From contig CASHTG010000015.1 in the NCBI GenBank assembly GCA_949357655.1, positions 3,596,001 through 3,660,000 of the forward strand: a stretch of DNA of 64,000 nucleotides, read 5' to 3'. The notes below the pieces were generated by a model. That model was not told the origin of the DNA. It did no database searches and saw only the letters and a program-made list of their open reading frames with translations. The position numbers and the translations under genes were made by a program. Origin of the DNA: Parascedosporium putredinis (Eukaryota > Ascomycota > Sordariomycetes > Microascales > Microascaceae). Shown here in pieces: positions 23,342 through 35,375 of this stretch; within the stretch, counting starts at the first letter, position 1; the number at the start of each line of letters is the position of its first letter.

Positions 23342-24187
23342 TTACGCACTCTTCACAACCTTGTCGTCATCGAATTCGATATCCCGAACGCCATCCTTGG
23401 TGACCACCTTGACGACCATGCCCTTGAAGTCGATGGGTAACCGTCTCTTCAGCTCATCCGTGCACAGGTTCAGGAGCTTGATACCCTGGCCAAGGGTGAT
23501 ATCGGGATGATGATGTTTATCGAGGATGGACAGACAGTAGTATCTAGGGGAAAAAGAAAGAGAGCATTAGTATAGGCTTGACATGAGCTTGGCGCGGATT
23601 ACACAATTATCCACGACAGGATGGGCTACATACTGCGCATATCCGTGGGCGGCATAGGGAACGGGGGCAAGCGCCGCGAGGTAGTCTAGCCAGTAGAGGC
23701 TGGGCTTGTGAGTGATGGGATCGACACCGCCAAGGAGGAGGTTGACGTTGTAGGGCTTGCGCGACCTCAAGCTCGACGCAAGCTCGCCGCGGACAAAGTG
23801 GGCCAGGGCGGAGGGGGAAAGGTCCGTCTCATTCCTCATCGAGTAGAGCTGCGCGTTGGCCTGGATATATTCGGCGAATTGAACTATTCGAGGATCATAG
23901 TCAGCGATATGGCGTCCAATAGCAGTATCTCGTGGTGCACTTGAACCGTACCAGTATCTCCCGCCTCTCCCGAGTACGCTACAAGGGTGTGCTTGTTCAG
24001 TTGCCTGGTCTTGTCATCCGATGCCTTGAGGATAGTGGCTCCGCGCATCGCCGCCTTCGAGGCGGCGATGATGGTGAAGTCCTTGCCAGTTATGCCTAGG
24101 AGGACCTCCCTGTTTGGGGTGATGATTCCAACGTCAGCGCTACTATAATTCGGTCGCTCGCCGGGTTCATGATTTATCAACTCACAT
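23342..24187 (-). CDS. PRE1: 20S proteasome subunit beta4 (Pre1/PSMB2), split start codon
   Basis: Non-catalytic beta-ring subunit of the 20S proteasome. Four exons: 24187-24186, 24109-23952, 23883-23634 and 23543-23342. Introns are 76, 68 and 90 nt with donors GTGAGT, GTACGG and GTATGT. The first exon holds only AT of the start codon; splicing to G GAG GTC yields MEVLLGITGKDFTIIAASKA, the usual start of fungal beta4. Downstream come SDDKTRQLNKHTLVAYSGEA, GDTVQFAEYIQANAQLYSM, YAAHGYAQYYCLSILDKHHH and RLPIDFKGMVVKVV, ending in VKSA. Total 203 aa, matching the family, with no frameshift. As expected for beta4, there is no N-terminal catalytic Thr. The start faces Rrp9 across a 480-bp divergent promoter. 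Confidence 0.95.
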
Positions 24188-24667
24188 GATTAGTTATCTG
24201 TATTTGATGACGATGGGATCTGAGATGGTCTGTTGTTGTGAGTTCTTGGGTGGATGCGAGGTTGGGGGTTTGGGCGGTTCAGTAGTTTGAGCTTGGAGCT
24301 TGGGATGGAGTGCTGGCCGGCCGACCTTGCTCTCCAATTCAGTCCTTCGACGCGCAGACCAGCTTCAGCCTGGATCCGCCAGCCTGAAGGCTCAATTTCT
24401 GCCTTGTTTCACCGCTTCTCTCATGCACGGACCATTTCCATTTGGAACTGCCATTGGATGCACCTGCCCCACCAATACTTTGGACTGTCCGATCAAGGAC
24501 TGGCGGCAGAAAAAAAAGTTGCCCATGCTTGGGTCTTTTACAAGGGTGGTGGAGCGAAGAGACTGGCGTAGTACCAAAAAAAAAAAAAAAAAAGTTGAAA
24601 TCTTGACCAACGTGGGGATTCGACGACGGTGTTGAATTTCACCATTTTCCCCGTTCAACCCACCACA
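24188..24667. promoter_or_regulatory. Divergent promoter PRE1/RRP9
   Basis: 480 bp between the two start codons. Contains an 18-nt A run at 24576-24593, about 75 bp upstream of the Rrp9 start. I saw no exact RRPE (AAAAATTT) or PACE (GGTGGCAAA) element here. Confidence 0.6.
24576..24593. repeat. Poly-A run (18 nt)
   Basis: Homopolymer in the Pre1/Rrp9 divergent promoter. Such tracts often exclude nucleosomes. Its exact length is unreliable given the homopolymer errors elsewhere. Confidence 0.9.
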
Positions 24668-26395
24668 ATGTCCTCATTTTTACAGTCCCCGGCTCCCAGA
24701 AGAAGAGGAAACGACCCAACGGCACCGAACCCCTCCGAAGCGAATTGCCGGCTCCAAACCCAATGGCAAGGCCGGCGCCAAAAGCTCTGCCCCGCCACGA
24801 GCGACCAAGAAGCGGGTAGAGCGAGACGAGTCGATTTCGGGGAGCGACTCGGAGGACTTCGACAGCGATGACGAGGTCGCGAGCAGGGCGAGCGAGGCCC
24901 TAGACGCCGGGTCGGACGAGGAGGGAGAGACCGCCGCCGAGGCTCGTCTGAGACTCGCGGAACGCTATCTCCAAAACGTCAAGCAAGAGGTGGACGAAGT
25001 CGGCTTCGACGCCGCCGACCTAGACCGAGACCTCATCGCCGCGAGGCTAGAAGAGGACGTCGCCGAAGCAAAGGGGAAAGTGTACCGGAATCTCGCTGCC
25101 GAATTGGCCTTTGAGAAGGCCACGCACTGCCAGTTCAAGGCCAACACCCTCAGCATAACCTCGATCGCGGCGAGGGAACCCTATGCGTACACGACGAGCA
25201 AAGACTTACACGTTCACAAGTGGAGGATACAAGACCTTGCCTCCAACCAGCCCTCGCAAAGCGCAATGAAGAAGTCCAAGAGACCCGCCCCGCCCCCGAG
25301 GAAAAAGCCGGAGCTCGAAAACTATCTTAAGGGAAGCCTCCACAAAGTCAACGACAAGAACTACAAACGGCACGTCGACGAGATCTTGTGCGTCGCGGTA
25401 TCGCCCGACGGCAAGTACCTCGCGACCGGCGGTGCCGACAAGCGCCTCATCATCTACGACGCAGACACCCTCGTGCCCCGCAGGGTCTTCACACACCACC
25501 GCGCGGCCGTGACAGGGCTTGCCTTCCGCAGGGGTACCAACCAACTATACTCGTGCTCCAAGGACCGCACGGTCAAGGTATGGAGCCTCGACGAGATGGC
25601 GTACGTGCAGACCTTGTTCGGTCACGGCGACGAGGTTGTCGACATCGACGCCCTCGCCCAGGAGAGGTGCATCAGCGTCGGCGCCCGCGACCGCACCGCC
25701 CGGTTATGGAAGGTCATGGAGGAGACCCAGCTCGTCTTCCGTGGCGGCGCCGTAGACAAGAAAGCCCAGGTAGACGTTGACCGCCGATCTCTCCGGAACG
25801 AAGGCAGCATGGATCGCGTCGCCATGATCGACGACGACCTCTTCGTCACCGGCAGCGACAACGGCTCCCTCCAGCTCTGGAGTCTCCAGAAGAAGAAGCC
25901 CGTCTCCATCGTCCCCATAGCGCACGGCCTCGATCCTCCGCTCAAGCCCACGCAGTACTCTGCTGAAGCGCATCCCAAACCAGAGGCCGCCCCCGTCGCC
26001 GTTCCCCGGCAAATCACCGCTCTCAAGACCATACCCTTCTCCGACGTGGTCCTCTCCGGCAGCTGGGACGGCTACGTGCGAGTCTGGCGCCTGAGCGAAG
26101 ACAAGAAGAAGCTCGAGCCCATTGGCGTCCTCGGCGGCGGTGGTGAAGAAGGCGGCCAAGGCGGCTGGGCCATCACCGGCGTCATCAACGACATTGCCGT
26201 GTTCGAGCGGGGTGACAGGGGTGTCGATGGCCTCTGCGTCATAGCCGCCGTAGGCAAAGAGCACCGGCTAGGACGCTGGAAGGTGGCGGGCGGCGGCAAG
26301 AACGGAGGCGTCGTGTTCGAAGTGCCGAGGGTACCCCGCGTACAAATGGAACCGTGGCCGTGGTGTCCTCTTCCTCTGACGAAGAGTCGGAATAA
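24668..26395 (+). CDS. RRP9: U3 snoRNP WD40 protein Rrp9 (U3-55K), frameshifted ends
   Basis: U3 small nucleolar RNP component of the SSU processome, needed for 18S rRNA maturation in the nucleolus. The N-terminus is basic then acidic (SISGSDSEDFDSDDE), followed by the family block ARLRLAERYLQNVKQEVDEV. The WD40 propeller runs from about residue 150, with repeats including VDEILCVAVSPDGKYLATGG, LYSCSKDRTVKVWSLDEM, ISVGARDRTARLWKVMEE, FVTGSDNGSLQLWSLQ and VVLSGSWDGYVRVWRLSE. Start ATG 24668 gives MSSF; a T run at 24675-24680 seems one base short, because the next frame reads FTVPGSQKKRKRP. A second shift lies near 24745. A third, near 26345, restores NGTVAVVSSSSDEESE before TAA 26393-26395, instead of the longer frame to 26426. 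About 576 aa, no intron seen. Confidence 0.92.
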
Positions 26396-27264
26396 GGGTG
26401 GGGAAAATGCTTTTGTGTACGTTTGATAGAGCGTCTAGCTGAGAGAAGAGAGAGGGCAGTATGGGAAAAGGGGAAGAGGGGTACGAGAGATTGGCGAGTG
26501 GTGCCGGGAACTAGAGGATGGGGGCGTCGAGAAGAGAGAAGAAAAAAAAAGAAGAAATTGGGACGGCGTTTAAAGCATGGGCAGTTTTGAGGGTTCTACC
26601 GTGTAGTTGTTAGACGACCTAAAACGCCCCCTTGTCTCTTAGTCTGCATGCCATGCAATCTGTTTTCGTTAATATCATTTTCTGTTGCTCTACAAGAAGG
26701 TGCACATTCTCGGACATTCTACAAGGAGTGTGTGATGATGATAATTTTCTATTTCGACGTTGCAAAGACCCGGAAGTCTTCGTCTTCGTCCGTTGCATGA
26801 GCCAGTCTATCTCGTATTCCATGAACGCCGTGCCGGAGCACTCATATCGGTGCGTCGAGCGTCATCGAACTCCCTCCCATTTGCTCCTGATCAATGCAAG
26901 CCCAAGCCCAAGCCACCAACAAAGAGGAAAAAGATAAATCAGCGACAGAAGGAAAAGAAAAGAAAAAGAAGAGATGGGACTTGATATGGCGGATCGATCC
27001 ATCAACAACTCATCTCCCCACGTGAGAGCCTTGCATGGTACGTAATATCAACCTGCGCTCGGACGAGCGCAGTACAAGGGAAAACGTGAGGGAAAAGAAA
27101 CAAAAGAAGAAACAGAGTAATAATAATGATAAGGTAGCTCGTACCATACTAACGCCGTACGCTTTCCGTTTCATAAATCAAGTAAAGTGTCAGACGCAAC
27201 ATAAAAACCAACCCCCAGATCGAAAACAGCCACATTTGAGGGACGAGAGAGCTAGACAGGAGAA
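26396..27264. other. Intergenic between convergent RRP9 and ULP2
   Basis: Two 3' UTRs and spacer; A-rich tracts near 26545 and 26945. No coding region or RNA gene recognised. Confidence 0.6.
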
Positions 27265-30200
27265 CTAATCAGTGAGATCAATGGTCTTCATCCTCTTCCT
27301 CCGAGAGTTGGGAGACCCGTCGTCTCCTTCAACCGATACCCGAACGGCCCCACCACTAGACCTCCTGGGGACGTAAACGGGGTAGCGGTCGGCATCGCTG
27401 GACGTAAAGTATCGGCTCCGAGTGCGGGGCTCGCTCTTCGGCTCTCGTGGCATCGTAGGGTGCTCATCGTCGCCTGTGATTTCGATGACTCGGAATTTAC
27501 GTTTCTGGGGAGAAGTAGCGTCGCCACGCCGACTATGCGGCGAGGATGGGATAGTGTTAATAAAGACGGGGTCGTCACCCATCACTTCATCAGGCGTCTC
27601 GATAGATTGTTGGACTACCTTGGTCGGCTCGGGAGACACCTTGGGATAAAGGGCCGCGTCTGGAGGTGAGCGTGCCATTGGCGAAAGGCACAGCTGGTCA
27701 TCAGGCACAAAATGTGCACCGCGTAAACTTGGCTCGTGACTTGACACGGAATCATCTCCAGTGCTCGGTGTCTCGAGACCGTCATCCTCTACTGAGGGTA
27801 GGACGTCTTGATTCCCGGAAAACGCCTTCTCGGGCATGTCAGCGGTTGGTGGGGAGTGGTGTCTGGTTCTTTCCTGCCATCAAGACCAATCGGTAGACAT
27901 GCCGCAGGCGCTTGTTCGGCAGCTGAAGAGGAACCAGAAGGTTTTGGGGAAACTTCGAAGTCCTTTTTGCCCCCAGGCGAGCCCTTGGCAGTAGGCCTAT
28001 GCATAGGGCTCTGGATTGGCGATGGGCCGGCGGACACGGCGACCTTTACGGGTGTCTTACTCTTGGGGGTAGGGGATTCCGCTCAATGCTACACTCATCT
28101 AGAGATGCCTTGGACGAAAGACTAGCGTTTCTCCTCTTCTTGTCTTGGCGTTTCTTCTCGTTCTCGAGGCTAAGTTCCACCTTTTGCTGTCGATGAAGGT
28201 CGAATATCGTCTCCCGAATCTGGACGCGAAGCTTCGAGGGGTCAACGCTCCACGTTGGTTTTTCTTTCTGCAGGAGCGTGGCGATAAAAGTATCAGGATT
28301 GGCAAGGAAATGTTCGACGTAGCCGAGAAGAAAGACGCCACAGTCACAGAAATTACTTTGCTGGGGGATATTCTTAGCCGTCATTCCGATCGGTCCCGGT
28401 TGAGGAGGCTCCATGTTTTTCCGGAACTTGATCTCCTCCAGAAGATACTCTCTTAACATTCTGCAGGCCGGAGAATGAGCCGTGCCCAAGGAATCTAAGC
28501 TGATGATGCGAGCATCCTGAGGATCGTACTTTCGAATAGGAGGCGCGTGGCCTTTGTGGGATTTTCGGCGGCCTTTAAACGATGTTGACTCGCCCGCATC
28601 CTTGCTGTTCATCTCCTGGCTATCAGAAGCCGGAGGTTCCCCTTGGGTCGACTCTTTTTCGCCATCTTTCAGTACGAAAAAGGGCACTTCCGAGGGCGTG
28701 TCGGGCAGCCGGTCATGGGCATTATCTGTTTCGAGAGAGCTCGTTTCCGGTACCTCGGGGTGAAGTGCGGCGGGTAGCAGCTTATAGGGGTTGCAGACAA
28801 TCAAGAGATACCAGTGCGCGTTCTCGTTCACGGGCACAATAATGTAATCATAGGAAAAGAGGTCGACCTTAGACGTCCACTTCTTCACACCGTCGTAGTT
28901 GATGGATGAGCCCTTTCCCTGCTTGAGGGTCTCGAAGAAATAGGTGTTCATGAAGTATATGCGACTCGATATGGCCGGATTATCAGCCTCGGTTCTCAGT
29001 TGAAGATACCGCAGGTAGCAGAGAATCAGGTTATCGTTGAGGAACTCCCCTTCGTCGAGTCGCTGGATATCATCCCTGTCGACTGTGGCCCTGTCTCTCC
29101 CTGTGCGCGGATACACGAGCGAATGATCCCACGATCGTTCCCAGGCCCTGTTCGCCTTGGACCACTGCGGTGGTGATGGCTCTCGACTTCTAAGGCGTTG
29201 GAACCCAGGAGTAGCTCGAGTGGAACGGCGGACACCCAAGTCGGACAACGGTTTAAACGGTAACGTGTACAATTTAGAAGAAGAGGGTGCCTTGTCCGTA
29301 GGTAGAGACTTTGACTTTGTTAGTTGTTTGTTGCCGGGTTCCTCTGGCGGCAAGGCTTTCTCGTCGCTAGTGCGGCTCGTGGCTTTAGACTCTTCTGGCT
29401 CCTTCTGATGCTGATTCTGGGCTTCAAGGAGGGCACCTCGGCGGGCAGCTTCAAATAGCTTGCAGGAGGCCGACTCCATCCAGTCTCTGTTTCGTAGTCA
29501 GTCTCATCATCCATGGCAATAGGCCCAAGGAGTACGCTTACGGTTCTTTTTGAACAAACTTCATCGTCACATTCACGGTGCTTCCTTGGAGAAGCTGAAC
29601 AAACTTTTGGCAGTCATCGTCGCTCGAGAACTCGAGAACTAGTTGGGGTGCCCCATTCGCGAGACTTGCGGTTTGCGGTCGGCGTATGATCAGATTCCGA
29701 CCTCCAGACGAACCATGCATAACTTGTAGGATCTTTGCCAAGCCAACGCGCAACCACGGAAGGTGAAGGCTTCCCCGGCAAGAGTGATGGCCTGCCATAC
29801 CTTTTCGTTCCCAGGCTGGGGTGCAAAGGCAAACTTTTCATCAGGCTCATGGACCTGCGATCCAGACGCCGCACGAGAAAGAGATATACCTGACAGCACC
29901 TTGGCCACAGCGCGCGGGCTAGTTCCAAGGCCATCCTTACTGAGGGCGCCCTTTGCCTTTGTGGGTAGAACCACGCGGCCGACACCGCCGATGGCGAGCT
30001 CATCTTCCGATATGTCATCGCGAGGGGGCCGTTGAGCATGGCCCTTGATGTCGGGTGCGGCTCTTGAAGAGGGGCCTGCACGCTTCGGGGTCGGAGTTGC
30101 ATCGTTCCTGAGCTCGTCCAGACTAGCCGGGTTCGGGGATACGGAGATTATCGAAGATCGGTCACTATCGTCGATGCTCTCGGGGCCTTGGGATCTCCTT

Positions 30201-30806
30201 GTGCGGAGTCGTCTCATGCGGCGTTTCCTGGTCCGCGAGCTGGCTACGATGGCAACGTTGCGATATTCCGATTGGCGCAGCTGCAATTTGGAATCGGGAC
30301 TTCGTCCAGTCAAAGACATGGTACTGGATGCCTCTTGAGACTCGGTATCGACAGAGGCCTTTGTTTGAGGATTGGGAGACACATCGGACAGGTCAAGAGT
30401 GGTGCGCAGGCGTTTGGAGGGCCGCAGATCATCGTCTATGGAGCTGGTAGGGATCGACCTAGATTTCGAGGTAGGGGGTGTTGGGGTATCTCGACGTAAA
30501 ATGAAGAGCTCTTGGAGGGCTTGCCGTGGTCCAGTGTGTTCACGGGTGCATTTGCTTGCCCAGCCGGCGCTAAGGAGACAGAGCAGGTTAGGTTAGTCAA
30601 ATCAAAGCCGCCAGCTACTCTTGTTCGCTACAGTCCTCGCAATACATACTAGGCGGTCGTTGGCTTTCTGCTTTTGAGAAGCGTGCCAGGCCTTGGCGTG
30701 GGAACTTCCCCGTCCCTGATGTTCCTATGGAGGGTTGAGTTAGAGGGAGGCTACTTTGGCATGACGGAGCTGGAGCGGTGTGGATTTCGTGCGGACAAAC
30801 GTACAT
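27265..30806 (-). CDS. ULP2: Ulp2-type SUMO protease with C-terminal SIMs, frameshifted
   Basis: C48-family deSUMOylating cysteine protease, closest to Ulp2/SENP6-7. Proposed exons: 30806-30805 (AT of the start codon), 30724-30650, 30569-29542 and 29486-27265. The introns are 80, 80 and 55 nt, with donors GTACGT, GTATGT and GTAAGC and acceptors ATAG, TTAG and ACAG. The catalytic domain starts around DRDDIQRLDEGEFLNDNLIL. It carries the triad His in ENAHWYLLIV and Asp in ISLDSLG, the oxyanion Gln in PQQSNF and the nucleophile Cys in FCDCGVFLLGYVEHF. A Ser/Glu-rich insert splits the domain, as in Ulp2. The acidic C-terminal tail carries SUMO-interaction-like motifs VIEIT and IDLTD, the last five residues. 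The frame moves near 29765, 28085 and 27845. Length is about 1,110 aa. The first exon is the least certain part. Confidence 0.86.
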
Positions 30807-33800
30807 GGGTGGCCAAAAAGAAAAACGATCGTCGAAGGTCAGTCGAGGTTTTGGTGTCGTTCGACAGTTCCCAAGAATTTGTTCTCGGCCGCCAGTCCCG
30901 CCGTCACCACCTCCGAGCAGAGTCGGACGGAGGTCTTTGGAGTGTCGACGGACCAACGGCCCTTTTAGGGCGGGGGCAAGGCTGAGACGAGGCTTTCGGG
31001 TGCAGGGCCTTTAAAAACCGCTTGTGCGTTGGTGCGAGGTGGGATATCGTTTGCGCGAAGGTTGAGGGCTAGGCATGGCCGAAAATCCAAGTCGGAAATC
31101 GCTTGGGCAGGAATCGTCGTGGTCCGAGGCGAGAAACGATGGTAATAAATTGAGACTAGGGAGTGGCTGGCATCAGCATGGACGGAGTGCTGTAATCATG
31201 CTCTCGGAGTCGTGGTCCACAGCCTTGGGCAACCAGGGAATATGCACGATGCACGATGGGTTGAGGTTATCCGAGCTGGGTAATACTCGGCTCACGATTT
31301 CAAGATGTCGCCCCAGAATTTTGATCACACGCCCACCGCCCACCGCCCACCATTGAAAGACCCTTTCTGAAATCTGCAGTACGTAAGCAACAATAGGAAG
31401 GCCTGGCCCATGACCATCACCCACCTCGTCCAAGACAACTCACAACCCATGGATGTGACGGATTTGATGGATAGACTGCGATGAAAAAGAGAAAGAAAAT
31501 CCTTCAAAAACAGAGAATGTCTCTTTTCTTTAAACTTGGCCGATGGGCAGTTCAATCTCACCCCGAGACTCAAATTCTTAGTTTACTAACTCCGCCTGTC
31601 ACGACAAGAAATGAAAGAGGGCACTAACCCTCAAGGTGTTTAGCACACCCAGTCTGAAGTGAACGGCGGATTGCCATAACCCGCGTTAGCATGCACATCA
31701 GGCCAAAAGGCATTCAAGAATCCCCAAGATATTGATCAAGATATTGAAGGACGTAGAGGCACACAAATCGTATCTGCCTCACGCCATTATTCCTGCACCG
31801 TTGATATACCAGCCAAGGCCCAAGCATAGTGATACTGCTCCTCTCAAGCACACCCACCATTCAGGCAGCATCCGGCCTAGGTAGTTTCAATACTCGTGGT
31901 TCATGAACCATCGTCCGTTTTAAACCGATATGGCACGAAAACTATTGTTTGAGCATTGGCCAGGTCGGCGGCGGCTTGCTGAAGGACGGAGCTGCGCACG
32001 AGATACACCTACCCGTCTACGCCCATATGTAAATGGCGGTCAGTCGAGTAAGTTTCCACCTGGGCCAGCCCAAGAAAGGAAACCCCAAGATAGACAGATA
32101 GGATGTACTCGACAGGCTCGGGAAAAACGCCGGACGACCCGCAATTCAGCTTCGGCGGACCAGGTCTCCAGGATGAGTTGTGATGCTCGCCTTGATATGC
32201 ACGCTGGTAGCCAAGCCACGGGCTTCCATAGTCTGGTAGATACGGTGCTTTTATTGTTGACTCGAGAGCCAGGCCTGGCGCTCTAGATTGAGAGCGAAGC
32301 CGCCCGTAGTCTAGGCCAGCCAAACTCTCCATTCTCAACAGTAGGCTTCCCTCTACTCGGGCTCCCAGTCCGAGGTCGGACTAGGAGGCCAAAAGTCTTG
32401 AGTCCTAATACTATAGGAAGGCAGAAGAGGGCCCGAGAGATGGATATCGCTGCCAAAATCCCAATCGCCTCTCGCGGATTTAACATCTTGAAGCACCAGT
32501 GTGTATTGTTGACACACCTTGATGCAGACTCGCCACCCACTATCCTCGACCTTAAGCCCACCTGAAGATAGCAGGAGTGGTATGAACAAGCAAGCCAAAG
32601 AAGCAAGCCACGATATTGCCTCGGAGTCGGCCAAGTTGGGACGTGGAAAGATCACCGCGTCCAGGACGCAAGATAACGGAATTCAAGGAAGTACGCAAAA
32701 TGGAAGCCCGACGCTGTTTTTTCGGTCCATCGGCGAAGCGCATCAGCCGAGGACAAGCCACTTGTCTATCTTGGATAATTCTTCATTCCCCTTCAAGAGA
32801 TATCGCAAGCCAAAATTCTGCAAGCCAGAGACGCCATTAGCACACCGAAGCTAGTCGAAGTGCCTGGGTCACAGCGTCGAGCGTAAATCACTTTGGCGCT
32901 GGCGAATCAAAAGGGCCTGAACCGTGGTCCCGAAGGACCAGACCCTTGCATGGTGACTTCACTAGGGTCCCTTGGGTCCCCAACTGCCGGTGCAGCCGCG
33001 CAGCCGAGCCCGCGATTGGACGGTCAAGAACTTACACGAGCTTTGTAGTACACTACGTTCCGGTAACCTCCATTTCCGGTGTAAATTGCACCAGCTCATG
33101 GTGGCTGAGAAGCACAGCGGCGGAGCGCCGCGGGTGCCTTACTCAGTGCCCCATCCCAGCCTCCAAGTTGAATATATACGCCAATCTCATCAAGTACATG
33201 TAGTGTAGAAACTTGAGGAAAAGGGCATAAAAATAAAGAAGAAAAGTCAGCTAATCTCTTTCAGCCCTAGTGCTGCTGTTACTACTCTTGCTCGCAACGG
33301 GATAATGCATATTACTACCCCAAAGATTGTCAGTTTTCCACCCATGCGTTCATTGTGCATGGTAAGTGTTTTTATGGAGCAAGTCCACAACATAAACATG
33401 ACTTCTGGACAGGTAAAGTGGCGACTTGGGCTTTCTTCAGCTTATGAAACTCTCTCGGAATCTCCTATCTCGCCAATCGATCCTTTGCCAACATCAAACA
33501 CACTGTACGTATTTCGCCGTGGAATAGTGACCAGGTCTTTGTTCTCTTTTGTTTGCTGTTCTTGGGCTAGCTTAAGCTAAGGGGGATGTTCGGGTCAGGC
33601 CACCAGAGCTGCAACGGGGTGGCCGACTCCGTACGAGACTACACGTAGCTCACAACCGCATGGCCTAGTATCAGAGGCCTTTCAAATTCGGAAACTCATT
33701 GAGCTGCGGAGGTAGATCTTCTCGGCGGCTCGTGGGCTGAGCGGTATACGTCCATACCTCGTATCCACGAGCCTCATCATTGCCAATCTCAAATACCAGC

Positions 33801-35375
33801 CCTTTCTTTGTGGTGCGTGTGTAACGGTAGGCTTCATTTTTGGGCCCTTCTTGCTTGTTGCCAGTCTCCACTTCCTGATATTGAGCAGGGGTTTTCTCAG
33901 AGAAACATGCGGGCCTTGGCGCATGTGCTTGTCACCGCCAGAGTGGTTTGTGAGAGACACCAAAAAGAAAGAAAAACGAAAATGAAGAAAAGTCTCCTCT
34001 AGAAAAAAGCAACTAGGAAACCTACGTGCAGAAGTCAGTTCAACCTGACACTCCTTAAGAAGAAATGCCGTGATCTGGTTCGCCAGCCCCCGTTAAATAG
34101 CGATGTGGCGTTGGTGCATACCGCTTTCCAGGACTACATTATCTGAACCGTCGTGAAGGTAGAATTAGATTCGCACCCATAGGCCATAGAGTTACTCCAA
34201 GTCTTGATGAGAGTAACAGCAAAGACAAAAGGGGAGAGGGCGAGCGTGAGATGGTTGTGGTATCTTTCCCTGTCGATCCCCATCTTCACACAAGGCAACT
34301 GGCGGGTGCCGAGCGGAGGACCAATTCCCAAGCCTTCGCTCAAGAATTGACTTTGCATCGCGAAAAGGTTAATGCCTTTGAGAGGCCGGGAGCACACCCA
34401 CCAGTTCTAGATTTCTAGGGGCACGCTCAGGTAAGATTGTTTGAACAAACTGACTAGTCTACGCCAACCCCGATTCGGAACGATAGCTTAGACTGCACGG
34501 ATGGGATGGGATGGGATGAAGTCGAGTTAGAGACGGAAAGAGGTCTTCTGGGCGCTCCGTTCTCGTCTAATACTAGACCCGACGCTTTAGGCTCATGATG
34601 TCGCCCTTTCCTCTTCCACCTTCGAGGAGCTGGGTCGTCGCCTCAGCACGCCCATATCTTCTCTCTCCCTCTCTTTTTTCCTCTTTTTCCTTTTCCGGGA
34701 CAAGGGTTCGCATTGACTTCCTATCTTTGCTCCACGTTTTTCCCATTTTTCTTGCTGTTCGATAGAGGCGTTTTCGTGGAGGGCTGATTATTGGAAGCTG
34801 GAGTGGGTGAGCGGAACGCCGCATCGGAATGATAGGGTCCCGCGAGAGCGTCTGCGGAAGCAACGCACGCTGCCTTTCCCGCGTATGTATGTAGTCTACA
34901 GCCTGGTTCCATCTCGGCGGGAGACGGGCTGGAGCGAGCGAGGGATGACCAGATCAAAACGGGAAGAAAAAAGAAAGGAAAAGGGAGCAAGAGCAAGAAG
35001 ATGAAAACGGGTCTACGCCATTGCACGAGCTCGGAGCCAGGGGGTTCGAGCTTGCCAAGAGACTCGGTACCCTTCGAGCAAGCGAGGCCTCTCCACTTAT
35101 ACATTAATGAAGGCCCCGTCGCTCCTCAATCCAAGACGTAGAAAGGAAGCTACCCGGCCAGGTCTAACTCTCCCGCGTCCATGTTATACCATTCTTTCCC
35201 TTTGAGTTATACTTGATCACCTCGCGATCCCATCTTACACACCCATAGTACATGTGCATCTCATCCTCTCAAATCGGCTTCTAGGGAGCATCGCAGTTCT
35301 CGCTGCTGCACTGCCGCCCAGTCATCTCCTCGACTTGGTTCAGCCCCCTTGAACCGATCCAACTCCCCAAAAACC
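30807..35375. other. Gene-free stretch between divergent ULP2 and GT2 genes, 4.6 kb
   Basis: No coding region supported. Open frames of 80-120 aa occur on both strands without family motifs or consistent splice sites. Small repeats: three CCGCCCA units at 31328-31350 and three to four GGGAT units at 34498-34518. Positions 34600-35375 are likely the long 5' UTR and promoter of the GT2 gene, with CT-rich tracts around 34664-34760 and 35190-35340. Confidence 0.55.

Noticed and set aside
34035..34060. tRNA-like T-arm (GTCAG-TTCAAC-CTGAC)
   Set aside because: The loop has six bases, and no acceptor, D or anticodon stem could be paired around it.
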